Positions 34,683 through 42,939 of a stretch of DNA of 64,000 nt are shown piece after piece. This DNA comes from DAINPP01 sp963667315 (GTDB lineage Bacteria > Thermotogota > Thermotogae > MWEM01), in assembly GCA_963667315.1 (NCBI GenBank), contig OY763325.1, positions 310,001-374,000 on the forward strand, in the 5' to 3' direction. The position numbers and the translations under genes were made by a program. Position 1 is the stretch's first letter; every line of letters starts with the position of its first letter. The notes under the pieces were generated by a model. That model saw only the letters and a program-made list of their open reading frames with translations. It did no database searches and was not told the origin of the DNA.

Positions 34683-35135
34683 ATGGGTATAATTGTAAGA
34701 AAGGCAAACAACGAAGATTTTTTCAAAACGTTTAGAGAAATGCAAAGAGACGTAGATTCAGTATTTGACAGCTTCCTTTCCGGGAAAAGAGAAAGAGGTA
34801 TGCAGTTTATGGTACCGAAAGTTGATGTTTATGGAAGTGAGAAGGAGTATGTTTTTGAATTTGAGCTTCCGGGTTTTAACAAAGAAGATGTCAAAGTAAA
34901 TGTGGAAAACAACGTTTTAACAGTTTCCGGTCAGATTAAGCAAGAAAAATCAGAAGATGAAAAGAATTATCACGTTTCTGAAAGAAATTATGGGGCTTTT
35001 AAAAGACAATTCACCCTGCCGGAAGATATTGATCTTGAACAAATTTCCGCCAAATTTGAGAACGGTATTCTTGAATTGAAAGTTCAAAAGAAAGAAGAAG
35101 AGAAAAAACAGAGTTTAGATATTCAAATTGATTAA
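34683..35135 (+). CDS. Small heat-shock protein, Hsp20/alpha-crystallin family
   Basis: Hsp20 proteins are ATP-independent holdases that keep unfolding proteins soluble. The 150-residue protein has an N-terminal arm of about 40 residues and an alpha-crystallin domain with FEFELPGFNKEDVKVNVENNVLTVSG and FENGILELKV. The C-terminal I-x-I motif is not obvious. ATG 34683 has GGAGGTG at optimal spacing; the frame runs back to 34605 but those codons form the structured leader. The gene is monocistronic with its own promoter and terminator. Confidence 0.95.
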   Translation: MGIIVRKANNEDFFKTFREMQRDVDSVFDSFLSGKRERGMQFMVPKVDVYGSEKEYVFEFELPGFNKEDVKVNVENNVLTVSGQIKQEKSEDEKNYHVSERNYGAFKRQFTLPEDIDLEQISAKFENGILELKVQKKEEEKKQSLDIQID

Positions 35136-35139
35136 GAAG

Positions 35140-35165
35140 CTTCCCCGTAAAGGGGAAGTTTTATT
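35140..35165 (+). terminator. Terminator of hsp20
   Basis: CTTCCCC (35140-35146) / GGGGAAG (35152-35158), loop GTAAA, followed by TTTTATT. Confidence 0.85.
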
Positions 35166-35173
35166 ATAAATGC

Positions 35174-35202
35174 TTGCATTATGATGTTTTTTATGATAGA
35201 AT
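35174..35202 (+). promoter_or_regulatory. Possible promoter of the SRP RNA gene
   Basis: TTGCAT (35174-35179) and TAGAAT (35197-35202) are 17 bases apart. A weaker pair, TTGTGT and TAATGT (35215-35243), lies closer to the RNA. The choice between them is uncertain. Confidence 0.35.
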
Positions 35203-35264
35203 TGTTTCTGCGCATTGTGTGGAGTTTGATTATCCCGTAATGTATGTTTCGAAAAAGTGGTATT

Positions 35265-35372
35265 GAGGCAGAGGTCCTGTGCGGCGAATGCCCGCGAACC
35301 TGGTCAGGTCCGGAAGGAAGCAGCCATAAGTGGTCTCATTCGGGTGCCACGGGAGTGCCTGTGCTGAGCTAA
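35265..35372 (+). ncRNA. ffs: Signal recognition particle RNA (small 4.5S-like)
   Basis: The conserved apical domain is clear: GGTCAGGTCCGGAAGGAAGC followed by AGCC near 35302-35325, containing the GGAA tetraloop and the asymmetric loop that bind Ffh. Flanking segments pair around it, and the molecule is about 105 bases. There is no room for an Alu domain, so it is the short form. SRP RNA guides membrane and secreted proteins to the translocon. End positions are approximate. Confidence 0.93.
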
Positions 35373-35481
35373 CTCTTCGATTCATATTAGGAAATCATGT
35401 CTTTGCATGATGCGTTTTCTTTTTATTTATATCTATCATCTTGATAATCAATTGAATATTTTAAAATCTGGAGGGATAAGA

Positions 35482-36057
35482 ATGGAAAAGAAATTCTACA
35501 AGACAACCGATTCCATCTTGCGGGAAAAATGGTGGCAGGTAATGCTGATAGGAATTGGTCTCGCTGTATTCGGGATAGTTCTTCTTGCATGGCCCGGTAT
35601 CACGTCGGTTATAATCGTTAAAGTGATAGGGATACTGGCAGCGATGATTGGTGTGTACCGATTGATTCAGGTTTTACGTTTTAAAGAGGCCGGGAATAAT
35701 ACGCAACCAAAATCGATGCTGATTTTTGAAACGATTGTTGGTATAGTGATAGGTATTATGGCATTCTTGTTTCCGGGAGTCATTGAAGTGGCAGCTATCA
35801 TTATCATGGGCATAGGGATGATTTATTACGGTATTTTCGATTTCCTGGCCGGATTTTCTTTGAAGGCGAACAACGTGAAAACAGTTTTTAAATGGCTACT
35901 TGTCGTAGATGGTATCTTGTCGGTGATCGTTGGTATATTTCTACTTTCAAACCCTGTTGCAGGCTTATTGACGGTCTTATGGATAATTGCCTCGTATTTA
36001 ATCGTGTTTGGTGGATTGAATATCGCTTTATCGCTTTTCCATCCGAACAGGCAGTAA
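35482..36057 (+). CDS. HdeD/DUF308 family membrane protein
   Basis: The 191-residue protein has six membrane helices in three hairpins with the internal repeat pattern G-hhh-G-hh-hh-P-G (for example AVFGIVLLAWPGITSV and GIMAFLFPGVIEVAAI), typical of HdeD-type proteins. In E. coli HdeD is linked to acid resistance; the role here is not known. ATG 35482 has GGAGGG upstream, while the open frame reaches back to 35407 without a site. Confidence 0.87.
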   Translation: MEKKFYKTTDSILREKWWQVMLIGIGLAVFGIVLLAWPGITSVIIVKVIGILAAMIGVYRLIQVLRFKEAGNNTQPKSMLIFETIVGIVIGIMAFLFPGVIEVAAIIIMGIGMIYYGIFDFLAGFSLKANNVKTVFKWLLVVDGILSVIVGIFLLSNPVAGLLTVLWIIASYLIVFGGLNIALSLFHPNRQ

Positions 36058-36063
36058 GAATAA

Positions 36064-36095
36064 AGCCCCGATGCAACTGCATCGGGGCTCGTTTA
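36064..36095. terminator. Bidirectional terminator between HdeD-like and asnA genes
   Basis: AGCCCCGATGC (36064-36074) / GCATCGGGGCT (36079-36089) with an AACT loop; T-rich flank CGTTTAT on the plus strand and TTTATTCTT on the minus strand. Confidence 0.85.
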
Positions 36096-36099
36096 TAAA

Positions 36100-37062
36100 T
36101 TAAAGTAGGATGATTCCTTTTTCTTCGCAGTCCTTTATCATGTCTTTCGACCATATAGATGCCTGTACCTCTCCGATATGGGCTTTCTGGAGGAAAAACA
36201 TACATATTCTGGATTGTCCGATACCACCGCCTATTGTATATGGCAGTTTCCCGGATAATAAATCTTTATGAAAATCCATTTCAAGTCTGTCTGTACACCC
36301 TTCTTTTTCAAGTTGTAATTGCAGACTTTCTTCGTCGACTCTTATCCCCATTGAAGACATTTCAAAGGCCATATCGAGTGTTGGATAGTAAAAAACAATG
36401 TCTCCATTCAGTTCCCAATCATCGTAATCCGGTGCTCTGCCATCGTGTTTGATTCCGGATTTTAATCTTCCGCCGATTTTCTGGATAAAAACAGCCTTTT
36501 TTTCTCTCGCAATCTGATCTTCTCGTTCCTTTGGGGTGAGATCGGGGAATCTGTCTTCCAGCTCCTGAGTGGTTATAAACGTAATTTCATCCGGCAGGTG
36601 TGGAGCTGAGAGCTTTTTGTATTCAAAAGTGATATAGTTTTCAGTGCTTTTGAATACTCTGTACAAACTTCTTACGATTTCTTTCAGTTTCTGCTCAGTT
36701 CGGTCTTCTTTTTTAATAATCTTTTCCCAATCCCATTGATCAACATAAATTGAGTGAAGATTATCGAGCGCCTCATCTTTTCTGATAGCGTTCATATCTG
36801 TGTACAAGCCCTCATCAATTGAAAAAGAATAACGTTTTAATGCGTTTCTTTTCCATTTTGCCAGGCTATGAACGATTTCAACATAGGTATCACAATCTTT
36901 GACGGTAAATGAGACGGGTTTTTCTACTCCGTTCAGGTTATCGTTCAAACCCGTTTCCGGTTGAACGAATAATGGAGCTGAGACTCTGGTAAGGTGAAGT
37001 TCATAAGTAAGTGCACGTTCGAAATAATCTTTGAGTTTCTTTAATGCCACTTCTGTTTCCAA
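36100..37062 (-). CDS. asnA: Aspartate-ammonia ligase AsnA, apparent frameshift at the extreme 5' end
   Basis: AsnA makes asparagine from aspartate, ammonia and ATP. The 320 residues from TTG 37062 cover the whole class-II-synthetase-like core: TGLNDNLNGVEKPVSF, VHSLAKWKRNALKRY, YVDQWDWEKII, HDGRAPDYDDW, SSMGIRVDEE and GGGIGQSR. The same frame continues upstream with GKLKLPKEYRSKLDLLETEV, which resembles family N-termini (M-G-K-L...P...Y), but holds no start codon there. The ATG with a good GGAGAGG (37109) is out of frame by one base. TTG 37062 has no binding site. Either one base is missing from the GGGAAA run after ATGG, or a non-standard start is used. Confidence 0.88.
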   Translation of the reverse strand: METEVALKKLKDYFERALTYELHLTRVSAPLFVQPETGLNDNLNGVEKPVSFTVKDCDTYVEIVHSLAKWKRNALKRYSFSIDEGLYTDMNAIRKDEALDNLHSIYVDQWDWEKIIKKEDRTEQKLKEIVRSLYRVFKSTENYITFEYKKLSAPHLPDEITFITTQELEDRFPDLTPKEREDQIAREKKAVFIQKIGGRLKSGIKHDGRAPDYDDWELNGDIVFYYPTLDMAFEMSSMGIRVDEESLQLQLEKEGCTDRLEMDFHKDLLSGKLPYTIGGGIGQSRICMFFLQKAHIGEVQASIWSKDMIKDCEEKGIILL

Positions 37063-37156
37063 TAAATCAAGTTTGCTTCTGTACTCTTTTGGAAGTTTTA
37101 ATTTCCCATCAAATCCTCTCCTTTTTGATCTTGTTTTAAGATCTGTAAGTTGTCAA

Positions 37157-37185
37157 ATTATAGCATATTCGTTTGTTAATAGCAA
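37157..37185 (-). promoter_or_regulatory. Promoter of asnA
   Basis: On the minus strand TTGCTA (37185-37180), 17-base spacer, TATAAT (37162-37157) with the extended TGC ahead of it. Start near 37150. Confidence 0.75.
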
Positions 37186-37383
37186 ATATATCCGAATAAG
37201 AGTGAATATCTGTAAAATATGGCGTATATCTCAGTATTGCTGATTAGTACGAGGAAGGCTGTTTATGGTGTGTTAGAAATATTTTATTCTGTTTGATTAT
37301 GAAACAAAATGAACATTATTGACAGAGGAAATCATCGAATCTAACTATTCGGTTGATTGAATTATTGTAAAAAATACGTAAAA

Positions 37384-38130
37384 TTATATCTTTTGATCAT
37401 TTTGTTTAATGTTTTTACTGATGGTTTTGAAAAGGAGTTTTCCGAGAATCGTTGTAAAGGGATCCGCTATTGCCTTGTAATAATAATTTTTGTCATCTAA
37501 TCCGTGTTTTTCCCAGTAAAGTTTGTCAATTTCAAAAAGGTTTAATGCAAGCGCTTTCTGGACATTAAAGTTGATGGTTTTTGAAGGAGATATAAATTGA
37601 AATATTTTTTTCGGATTTTTTACAAATCTGATGAAAGAGCTCAATTCCCTTTCGGAAATTGGTTTGTCGAATGTTCTGAGTCTTCTTGAAATAGAGCCGC
37701 ATGGAACCATTCCCCATCTTGTTGCGACGGTTTCAAGATACTTTAAAGTCGGTTTCAGACCACTTGACATAGTGGTTGATACAGCGAGAAAGGGTTTCTT
37801 TATCAGAGGACTTCTGTGAAACCATTTACAATTTCTGTCAATAAATGTCTTTAGAAGACCTGAAAGGTTTTCCATGTATACGGGTGTAGAAAAGATCAGA
37901 CCGTCTGCTTCAATTAGAAGTTGATTGATTTTGAGGATATCATCTTCCAGGGGGCAGATATCCTTTGTTATGCATAATTCGCACCCTTTACAATATTTGA
38001 TCTCAAAATGATGCAGATTGATGATGTTCATTTCTATTTCTTGCTTTAACAGTTCAGTTTCAATTCGTTTCAGCAGTGTGTAGGTGTTCTTTTCTCTGCT
38101 TGAAGTGTTCAATGCGATGATTTTCTTCAT
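37384..38130 (-). CDS. Iron-sulfur flavoprotein (NADPH-dependent FMN reductase family)
   Basis: The 248-residue protein has a flavodoxin-like fold beginning KKIIALNTSSREKNTYTLLKRI (FMN phosphate loop) and a compact cysteine cluster at 47, 50, 53 and 59 (CxxCxxCx5C), which in Isf proteins binds a 4Fe-4S centre next to FMN. FSTPVYMENLSGLLKTFIDR is the conserved central segment. Such proteins pass electrons or reduce oxygen and peroxide in anaerobes. It is the last gene of a leftward trio with GNAT and glycosylase, one base after the glycosylase gene. Confidence 0.85.
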   Translation of the reverse strand: MKKIIALNTSSREKNTYTLLKRIETELLKQEIEMNIINLHHFEIKYCKGCELCITKDICPLEDDILKINQLLIEADGLIFSTPVYMENLSGLLKTFIDRNCKWFHRSPLIKKPFLAVSTTMSSGLKPTLKYLETVATRWGMVPCGSISRRLRTFDKPISERELSSFIRFVKNPKKIFQFISPSKTINFNVQKALALNLFEIDKLYWEKHGLDDKNYYYKAIADPFTTILGKLLFKTISKNIKQNDQKI

Positions 38131-38131
38131 C

Positions 38132-38803
38132 TCATGACTTCCGATCGTTTATATTATGATCACAAATATTTGCGAAAAGGCATTCGTGACATAAAGGTTT
38201 ACTTTTACAGATATCCTTTGAATGAACGACGATGAGTGCATGGAATTCGTTATAGAAATAAAGATCATGAGGGATGTTGTTTTCAAAGAATTGCTTTAAA
38301 TCAGCGTAAGTTACACGCGTCATCCACACATAATCAGCTTTCAGTCTGGAAAACATTCTTCTCGTATATGCGTCTACAACAAAAGTTTTATGATCCAGCG
38401 CGTATAACAAAATACTGTCAGCTGTTTCAGGACCGATCCCATTAATATTTAAAAGTTGATTTCTTAAATCATCAGCTGTATTTTGTCGTAATTTGTAAAA
38501 GTCAAAATTGTTTTCGATCAGAAAATTCATGAAATTTTTTAAGCGTTTGGCTTTAACGTTGTAATAACCGGCATGAACGATCAATGTTGCCAACCTTTCT
38601 TCGGAACATAATGACATCTTTCGGGGTTCAAGAACCCTTTCATTCTTAAGATTGCAGATGGCCTTTTTGACATTAAACCATTGTGTGTTTTGAACAAGTA
38701 TTGCACCGACCATAACCTCAAAAATACTGTCTGCCGGCCACCAGTTTTGTTTTCCGTATTGTCTTAAAAGAGAATCATAGACCTCGGTAAAGTAATTTGT
38801 CAA
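38132..38803 (-). CDS. HhH-GPD DNA glycosylase, endonuclease III-like
   Basis: The 223-residue protein has the helix-hairpin-helix NINGIGPETADSIL (119-132), the catalytic Asp144 in FVVDAYTRR and a C-terminal cysteine group at 199, 205, 208 and 214 that probably holds a 4Fe-4S cluster. The lysine that gives Nth its lyase activity is replaced by Glu126 (PETAD), so this is likely a monofunctional glycosylase, perhaps for alkylated bases as in MagIII-type enzymes. It overlaps the GNAT gene by 4 bases. Confidence 0.87.
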   Translation of the reverse strand: MTNYFTEVYDSLLRQYGKQNWWPADSIFEVMVGAILVQNTQWFNVKKAICNLKNERVLEPRKMSLCSEERLATLIVHAGYYNVKAKRLKNFMNFLIENNFDFYKLRQNTADDLRNQLLNINGIGPETADSILLYALDHKTFVVDAYTRRMFSRLKADYVWMTRVTYADLKQFFENNIPHDLYFYNEFHALIVVHSKDICKSKPLCHECLFANICDHNINDRKS

Positions 38804-39657
38804 CGGATATTCATTCCCATTTCGTATTGTTTAAATAAAGTTTGTGCGCCTGATTCTACAAGCTTTTCGAAGACCTTGTCATCCTGAGGTAAGTTGGTGA
38901 TGATACATTTTTCCCGGTTTGTTTCCTCACGGATAAACCGTCTGGCGTCGGCAATGATTTCTGCCAGCGCATATTCAGGGTTAACCGAATAAATATCCAC
39001 GATGTACGCCTGATCAGGATTTTCTCCCCAAACAACATATCCGATAGGGTGTGATCGTTTATTCGCATCGTAAATAACGTGTTTAAAGTATCTCGTTCCC
39101 GAATTTTCAAGTGTCAGTGGTGTTCTTTGCCAATTCGGATTTCGATGGAATATCATTTCAGCTCTAAGTGATAATTCGTGTATGATGTGAGCGTTTCCAT
39201 CTTTGAAAAGAAAGCGATGAGGTGAATAGTCATTAAGGTTGAAGATTAGAGAGTATAGATTTCTCCTTACGGAAAAGCCATGTTTTTTATAAAATCTGAT
39301 GGCTAGATCATGTGTTGAAATGACTTCGAGCGTAATCTCGTTTACTTTTTTCCATTTTAAATGTTCAATAACATGTTGGAGGAGATAAAACGCCAACCCG
39401 GAACGTCTTCGTGATTTTATGACACCCATGGAGTCTATTCTAGCACTTCTCGCATTTTTTGCCATTACGATAAAACCGATGTGTTGTTCTTCATCCATCA
39501 AGAAAAATGAATCATTCAAAGAGATTCTGTTTTCAATCATATCCATCTCAAAATCTTTTTCGGTCCAGTTGATTTCGATGGGATAATCATCAAAAATTTC
39601 ATTAATTAAACTGATAAGCTTACTGATATCCTCTTTTTTTATTACTTTAATCTCCAT
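38800..39657 (-). CDS. GNAT family N-acetyltransferase (two-domain)
   Basis: The 285-residue protein has an N-terminal GNAT domain (residues about 1-145) with the acetyl-CoA loop region KSRRRSGLAFYLLQHVI and HDLAIRFYKKHGFSVRR. A second half of about 140 residues looks like a degenerate or related acetyltransferase fold (YVVWGENPDQAYIVDIYSV, then a helix). The acceptor is unknown. AGGAGG is well placed before the ATG. It opens the trio with the DNA glycosylase and iron-sulfur flavoprotein. Confidence 0.85.
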   Translation of the reverse strand: MEIKVIKKEDISKLISLINEIFDDYPIEINWTEKDFEMDMIENRISLNDSFFLMDEEQHIGFIVMAKNARSARIDSMGVIKSRRRSGLAFYLLQHVIEHLKWKKVNEITLEVISTHDLAIRFYKKHGFSVRRNLYSLIFNLNDYSPHRFLFKDGNAHIIHELSLRAEMIFHRNPNWQRTPLTLENSGTRYFKHVIYDANKRSHPIGYVVWGENPDQAYIVDIYSVNPEYALAEIIADARRFIREETNREKCIITNLPQDDKVFEKLVESGAQTLFKQYEMGMNIR

Positions 39658-39755
39658 AAAATCCTCCTTTATGATGAATGTAGCATTTTTACGAGATAAA
39701 ATCCATAAAAAATGTAACTCAAATTGAAAGGTTCACATTAAAGTATAACACGTTA

Positions 39756-39764
39756 TGGTATAAT
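39756..39764 (+). promoter_or_regulatory. Extended -10 promoter of the GHL10-to-decarboxylase operon
   Basis: TGG-TATAAT (39756-39764), no clear -35. The leader would be about 32 bases with GGAGGG before the TTG start. Confidence 0.6.
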
Positions 39765-39802
39765 TTTTGCGGATTTTGAAGTTTTAATCAGGAGGGATAG
39801 TC

Positions 39803-40858
39803 TTGAAAAAGAACTTATTGCTGTTGATGATGATCGTGATCATTTCAACTACTTTTTTTTCATCTGTGAATAAGGGTTTATCTGTTGTAGTCGATAGAAT
39901 AGATCTTGTGAGTGAGGAATCAATCGACAAACTTCTCGGGAAATGTATTAAATATCGAATTGATACACTTTATGTACCGGCCGTGTCCTTTATGGAATCG
40001 TTGTATGATTCTAAAATGCTGCCGAGAAGTAATGTTCTATTGAACAACGATACCCCTGCCTCTTTTGACCCGCTTGCTTATATCCTTGAGAAGGCTTACA
40101 ATTTTGATATACAGATTATTCCTTTGATTGACGTATTTACCGTGTGGCCTTCAGAAGATATACCATTTAATCAATTGCATATTGCAAAACAACATCCTGA
40201 CTGGTTCAGCAGAAATTCATCAGGAGAAGTTCTGACAGATCCTGTGATCCTTGATCCTGGGATCCCAGCTGTGCAAAATTTTTCTATATCCATCATCAAA
40301 GAATTATTGAAAAACTATAAACCAAATCAAATCGCTTTCTATAACTTTGAATATCCGTCGCAGGATTATGGGTACAATCCGTATGCTTTAAAAGAATTTG
40401 AGCAATACAGACGGGATAATTCCATGCGAATCGTAAATTTTCAGACTTACAGAAGAGAAGCACTGGATGATCTTATCAAGAGGATGAAGGCTTTGACGAC
40501 ATCACTCGGTTTATCGACCAGGATTTTTATGTTCAATACGAGTGATTATCAGCAGTCACTGGACAATCATTTTCAGGATTGGGTTTTCTGGATTAACAAA
40601 GGGTATGTTGACTGGTCAGTTTTCTGGTACTGGTTCCCCGATAAAAAGAATGTATCATACGATACACAATGGGCTCTTGAGCATATTCTTCATCAAAAAA
40701 TCATTCCGGCTTTTTCACCACAGAATCTTCAATTCTCTCAATATCTAACGGTACTTGATTCGATTCTGGGGTTTGAGGTATCGGGGATTGTTGTAGATAC
40801 TACTGAAAAAGGTGTGATGGAAATACTAAATGAGAATGGAGTTGGGATACCGAGATGA
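39803..40858 (+). CDS. Secreted GHL10/YngK-like glycosyl hydrolase family protein
   Basis: The 351-residue protein starts with a signal peptide (MKKNLLLLMMIVIISTTFF) and continues with a TIM-barrel-like domain. It shows family features: IQIIPLIDVFTVWPS, KQHPDWFSRNSSGE, VILDPGIPAVQNFSI and a YPSQDYGYNP segment. Related domains are thought to hydrolyse glycosidic bonds, possibly of cell-surface glycans; here a DFERYP-type Asp/Glu pattern is less clear, so activity is unproven. TTG 39803 has GGAGGG upstream. Its stop overlaps the rhomboid start. Confidence 0.75.
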   Translation: MKKNLLLLMMIVIISTTFFSSVNKGLSVVVDRIDLVSEESIDKLLGKCIKYRIDTLYVPAVSFMESLYDSKMLPRSNVLLNNDTPASFDPLAYILEKAYNFDIQIIPLIDVFTVWPSEDIPFNQLHIAKQHPDWFSRNSSGEVLTDPVILDPGIPAVQNFSISIIKELLKNYKPNQIAFYNFEYPSQDYGYNPYALKEFEQYRRDNSMRIVNFQTYRREALDDLIKRMKALTTSLGLSTRIFMFNTSDYQQSLDNHFQDWVFWINKGYVDWSVFWYWFPDKKNVSYDTQWALEHILHQKIIPAFSPQNLQFSQYLTVLDSILGFEVSGIVVDTTEKGVMEILNENGVGIPR

Positions 40859-41835
40859 ATTATGGTAACAGAGATTCAAAATTTATCTATTTTCTGAAGC
40901 AATCTCCAATGACTGCCGGGATTTTGATATTGAATTTAATTATGTATTTGTTGACGACGATTTCAGGCCAGGGGAATTTTTGGAATGGCGCTGATACTTC
41001 AACTTTGATTCAATTTGGAGCACAATACGGTCCGTATGTATCAAATGGAGAATGGTACAGACTGATAACAGCCAATTTTCTTCATGGTGGACTTATGCAT
41101 CTGTTTTTCAATTCATACGCACTTTTCTATTTTGGGATCATCGTTGAAAGAGTCTATACATCACAAAAGTTTGTTTTTATTTATTTGCTGTCCGGATTGG
41201 CAGGTAACTTACTGACACAGGTGTTTTATTCGGCAGTGCCTTCGGTTGGTGCAAGCGGTGCCATATTCGGATTGATCGGATTGATGTTTTCAGCCGGAAT
41301 CAATGGATCTATTCAAGGTCGGTTGAAGGGTTTTGCTGGAACGGCATTATTGCCGATGATTTTAATCAACCTTTTCCTTGGATTTACCGTACCCGGTATT
41401 AATAACATTGCTCATATCGGTGGGCTTGCAACGGGATTTCTTTTGGGGTTTGTTTTATCTCCCAACACTTCATTTCAGATATGGCAAAGGCAATTATGGG
41501 TTATTGTTCAGTATGTTTCAGTTATTCTTGTCATCATTTGTCTGATTCTAAATTTTGTGAATATCAAACCTTCCGTAGACAAAATTATATCCTTTCACAA
41601 TACATTTGTCCGAATGATGTCGGATACATACAGGCTTACAAATAAAACACCGTATACGTATTATGCAGATCTTCTTGATCCTGTTGATGATGATACAAGA
41701 CATCTGAAGGAGCTGGCGGTTGGTTATTTGGAATCAAATGGACTTGATCCCGATATATCATCCTTACAAGCAGAATTTAAAAGTTGGCAGGCGGAAGTGC
41801 TTAATATTTATGATCTTCGCCTTCAGTCGGAATAA
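40855..41835 (+). CDS. Rhomboid family intramembrane serine protease
   Basis: Rhomboids cut transmembrane helices in the bilayer. The 326-residue protein has six or seven membrane helices with the HGGLMHLFFN loop (77-86, oxyanion Asn86), catalytic Ser134 in GASGAIFG and His187 in NNIAHIGGLATGF, so the dyad is complete. About 110 polar residues follow the last helix, forming a soluble tail. ATGA overlap couples it to the secreted hydrolase-like gene upstream. Confidence 0.93.
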   Translation: MNYGNRDSKFIYFLKQSPMTAGILILNLIMYLLTTISGQGNFWNGADTSTLIQFGAQYGPYVSNGEWYRLITANFLHGGLMHLFFNSYALFYFGIIVERVYTSQKFVFIYLLSGLAGNLLTQVFYSAVPSVGASGAIFGLIGLMFSAGINGSIQGRLKGFAGTALLPMILINLFLGFTVPGINNIAHIGGLATGFLLGFVLSPNTSFQIWQRQLWVIVQYVSVILVIICLILNFVNIKPSVDKIISFHNTFVRMMSDTYRLTNKTPYTYYADLLDPVDDDTRHLKELAVGYLESNGLDPDISSLQAEFKSWQAEVLNIYDLRLQSE

Positions 41836-41840
41836 GTTGT

Positions 41841-42935
41841 ATGATGATTAAAAAGATTTGTTCTTTGTTGATCGCATTTTTTATTCTTTCCGGATCCCTG
41901 CTTTTTTCAGAACAAATATTTCAGCATATTACCGATATAAATATTGAAGGTAAACCGGTGCATATGTTTTCAGATGATATATTTAACCGGATTTTTGTCG
42001 TTGATTATGAAAACGAAGTGGTAAAGGTTGTGGATATTCAGAAACAGCAGGTGGTCAAGACACTTGATAAAAGCAGTTATCCGGTATATTGTTCGTTATC
42101 TGCAGATTACGTGATTGTCTCGGATTTTTGGGGGTATAAACTGGATTTTTATCATCGAGATAATCTGGATTTTTCACATTCGATTCAAACAAGAAGAGGC
42201 CCTGGATATTCGATTGTTCAAGGTGATTTATTATACTTTGTCACACAAAGAGAATATTATCTTCAGGTACTTGATATCGAAAGAAAGGGGATCTATCAGG
42301 AGTTTGATCTAACCGGAAGAGTTCCGAAATTCTATATGTTTGATGGTCTGGCAATTCTACCTTATTACGATAATTACCATACCTGGTCAAGGGATTTTGA
42401 ACTGGAAAATTCAATAGGTATCATAAACGTATCATCGATATTCAGATGGAATATTGAGGGACATGTCAAAAAACCGTTGAACGTTGTCAGAATTGGCGAA
42501 GGGAAATATGCCATAAGCGGTTATCTTGATAACGGCGTTCACACCATAAGCTGGGGAAAGATGGGTATTGAAGTGTTGACCGAATGGGAGGGCCATTCCC
42601 ATATCATGGATATGATCAGATTTGGAGATACGCTGATCATCCCATCTATGAGTGAAGAACAGGTCTATATTTATGATCTTGTCCTGAAATCATTGAGTGT
42701 CAGAGAGTGCGCAAAAGGTGTATTGGATGTGGAGAATTATAAGGATGAATACTATGTTTTGTGTTCAAATTTTGATGAGAAACTACAGGTTTTTGATGAA
42801 TACAATCAATTGATTGAAGAACATAAAACGGGTGCTTATCCGATTAAATGTATGATTGAAAACAACAGATGCTATATTTTGTGTATGGATAGTGCTGAAA
42901 TAAATATTTTTGAAATAAACGAGGAAGGACTTTAA
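41841..42935 (+). CDS. Exported beta-propeller-like protein of unknown function
   Basis: The 364-residue protein has a signal peptide (residues 1-23) and then repeated units of 40-45 residues with strands such as NRIFVVDYENEVVKVVDIQKQQVV and VYIYDLVLKSLSVRE, the pattern of YncE/WD-like propellers. No lipobox or cysteine ligand site is visible. Function unknown; in this operon it follows the rhomboid and precedes mnmA with gaps of 5 and 4 bases. Confidence 0.7.
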   Translation: MMIKKICSLLIAFFILSGSLLFSEQIFQHITDINIEGKPVHMFSDDIFNRIFVVDYENEVVKVVDIQKQQVVKTLDKSSYPVYCSLSADYVIVSDFWGYKLDFYHRDNLDFSHSIQTRRGPGYSIVQGDLLYFVTQREYYLQVLDIERKGIYQEFDLTGRVPKFYMFDGLAILPYYDNYHTWSRDFELENSIGIINVSSIFRWNIEGHVKKPLNVVRIGEGKYAISGYLDNGVHTISWGKMGIEVLTEWEGHSHIMDMIRFGDTLIIPSMSEEQVYIYDLVLKSLSVRECAKGVLDVENYKDEYYVLCSNFDEKLQVFDEYNQLIEEHKTGAYPIKCMIENNRCYILCMDSAEINIFEINEEGL

Positions 42936-42939
42936 TGAA

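Noticed and set aside
35888..36205. Open frame opposite the HdeD-like gene and terminator
   Set aside because: It would cross the strong hairpin at 36064-36089 and has no family resemblance.
37110..37156. T-box or riboswitch ahead of asnA
   Set aside because: The predicted leader is under 50 bases and has no terminator-antiterminator pair or T-box motif.
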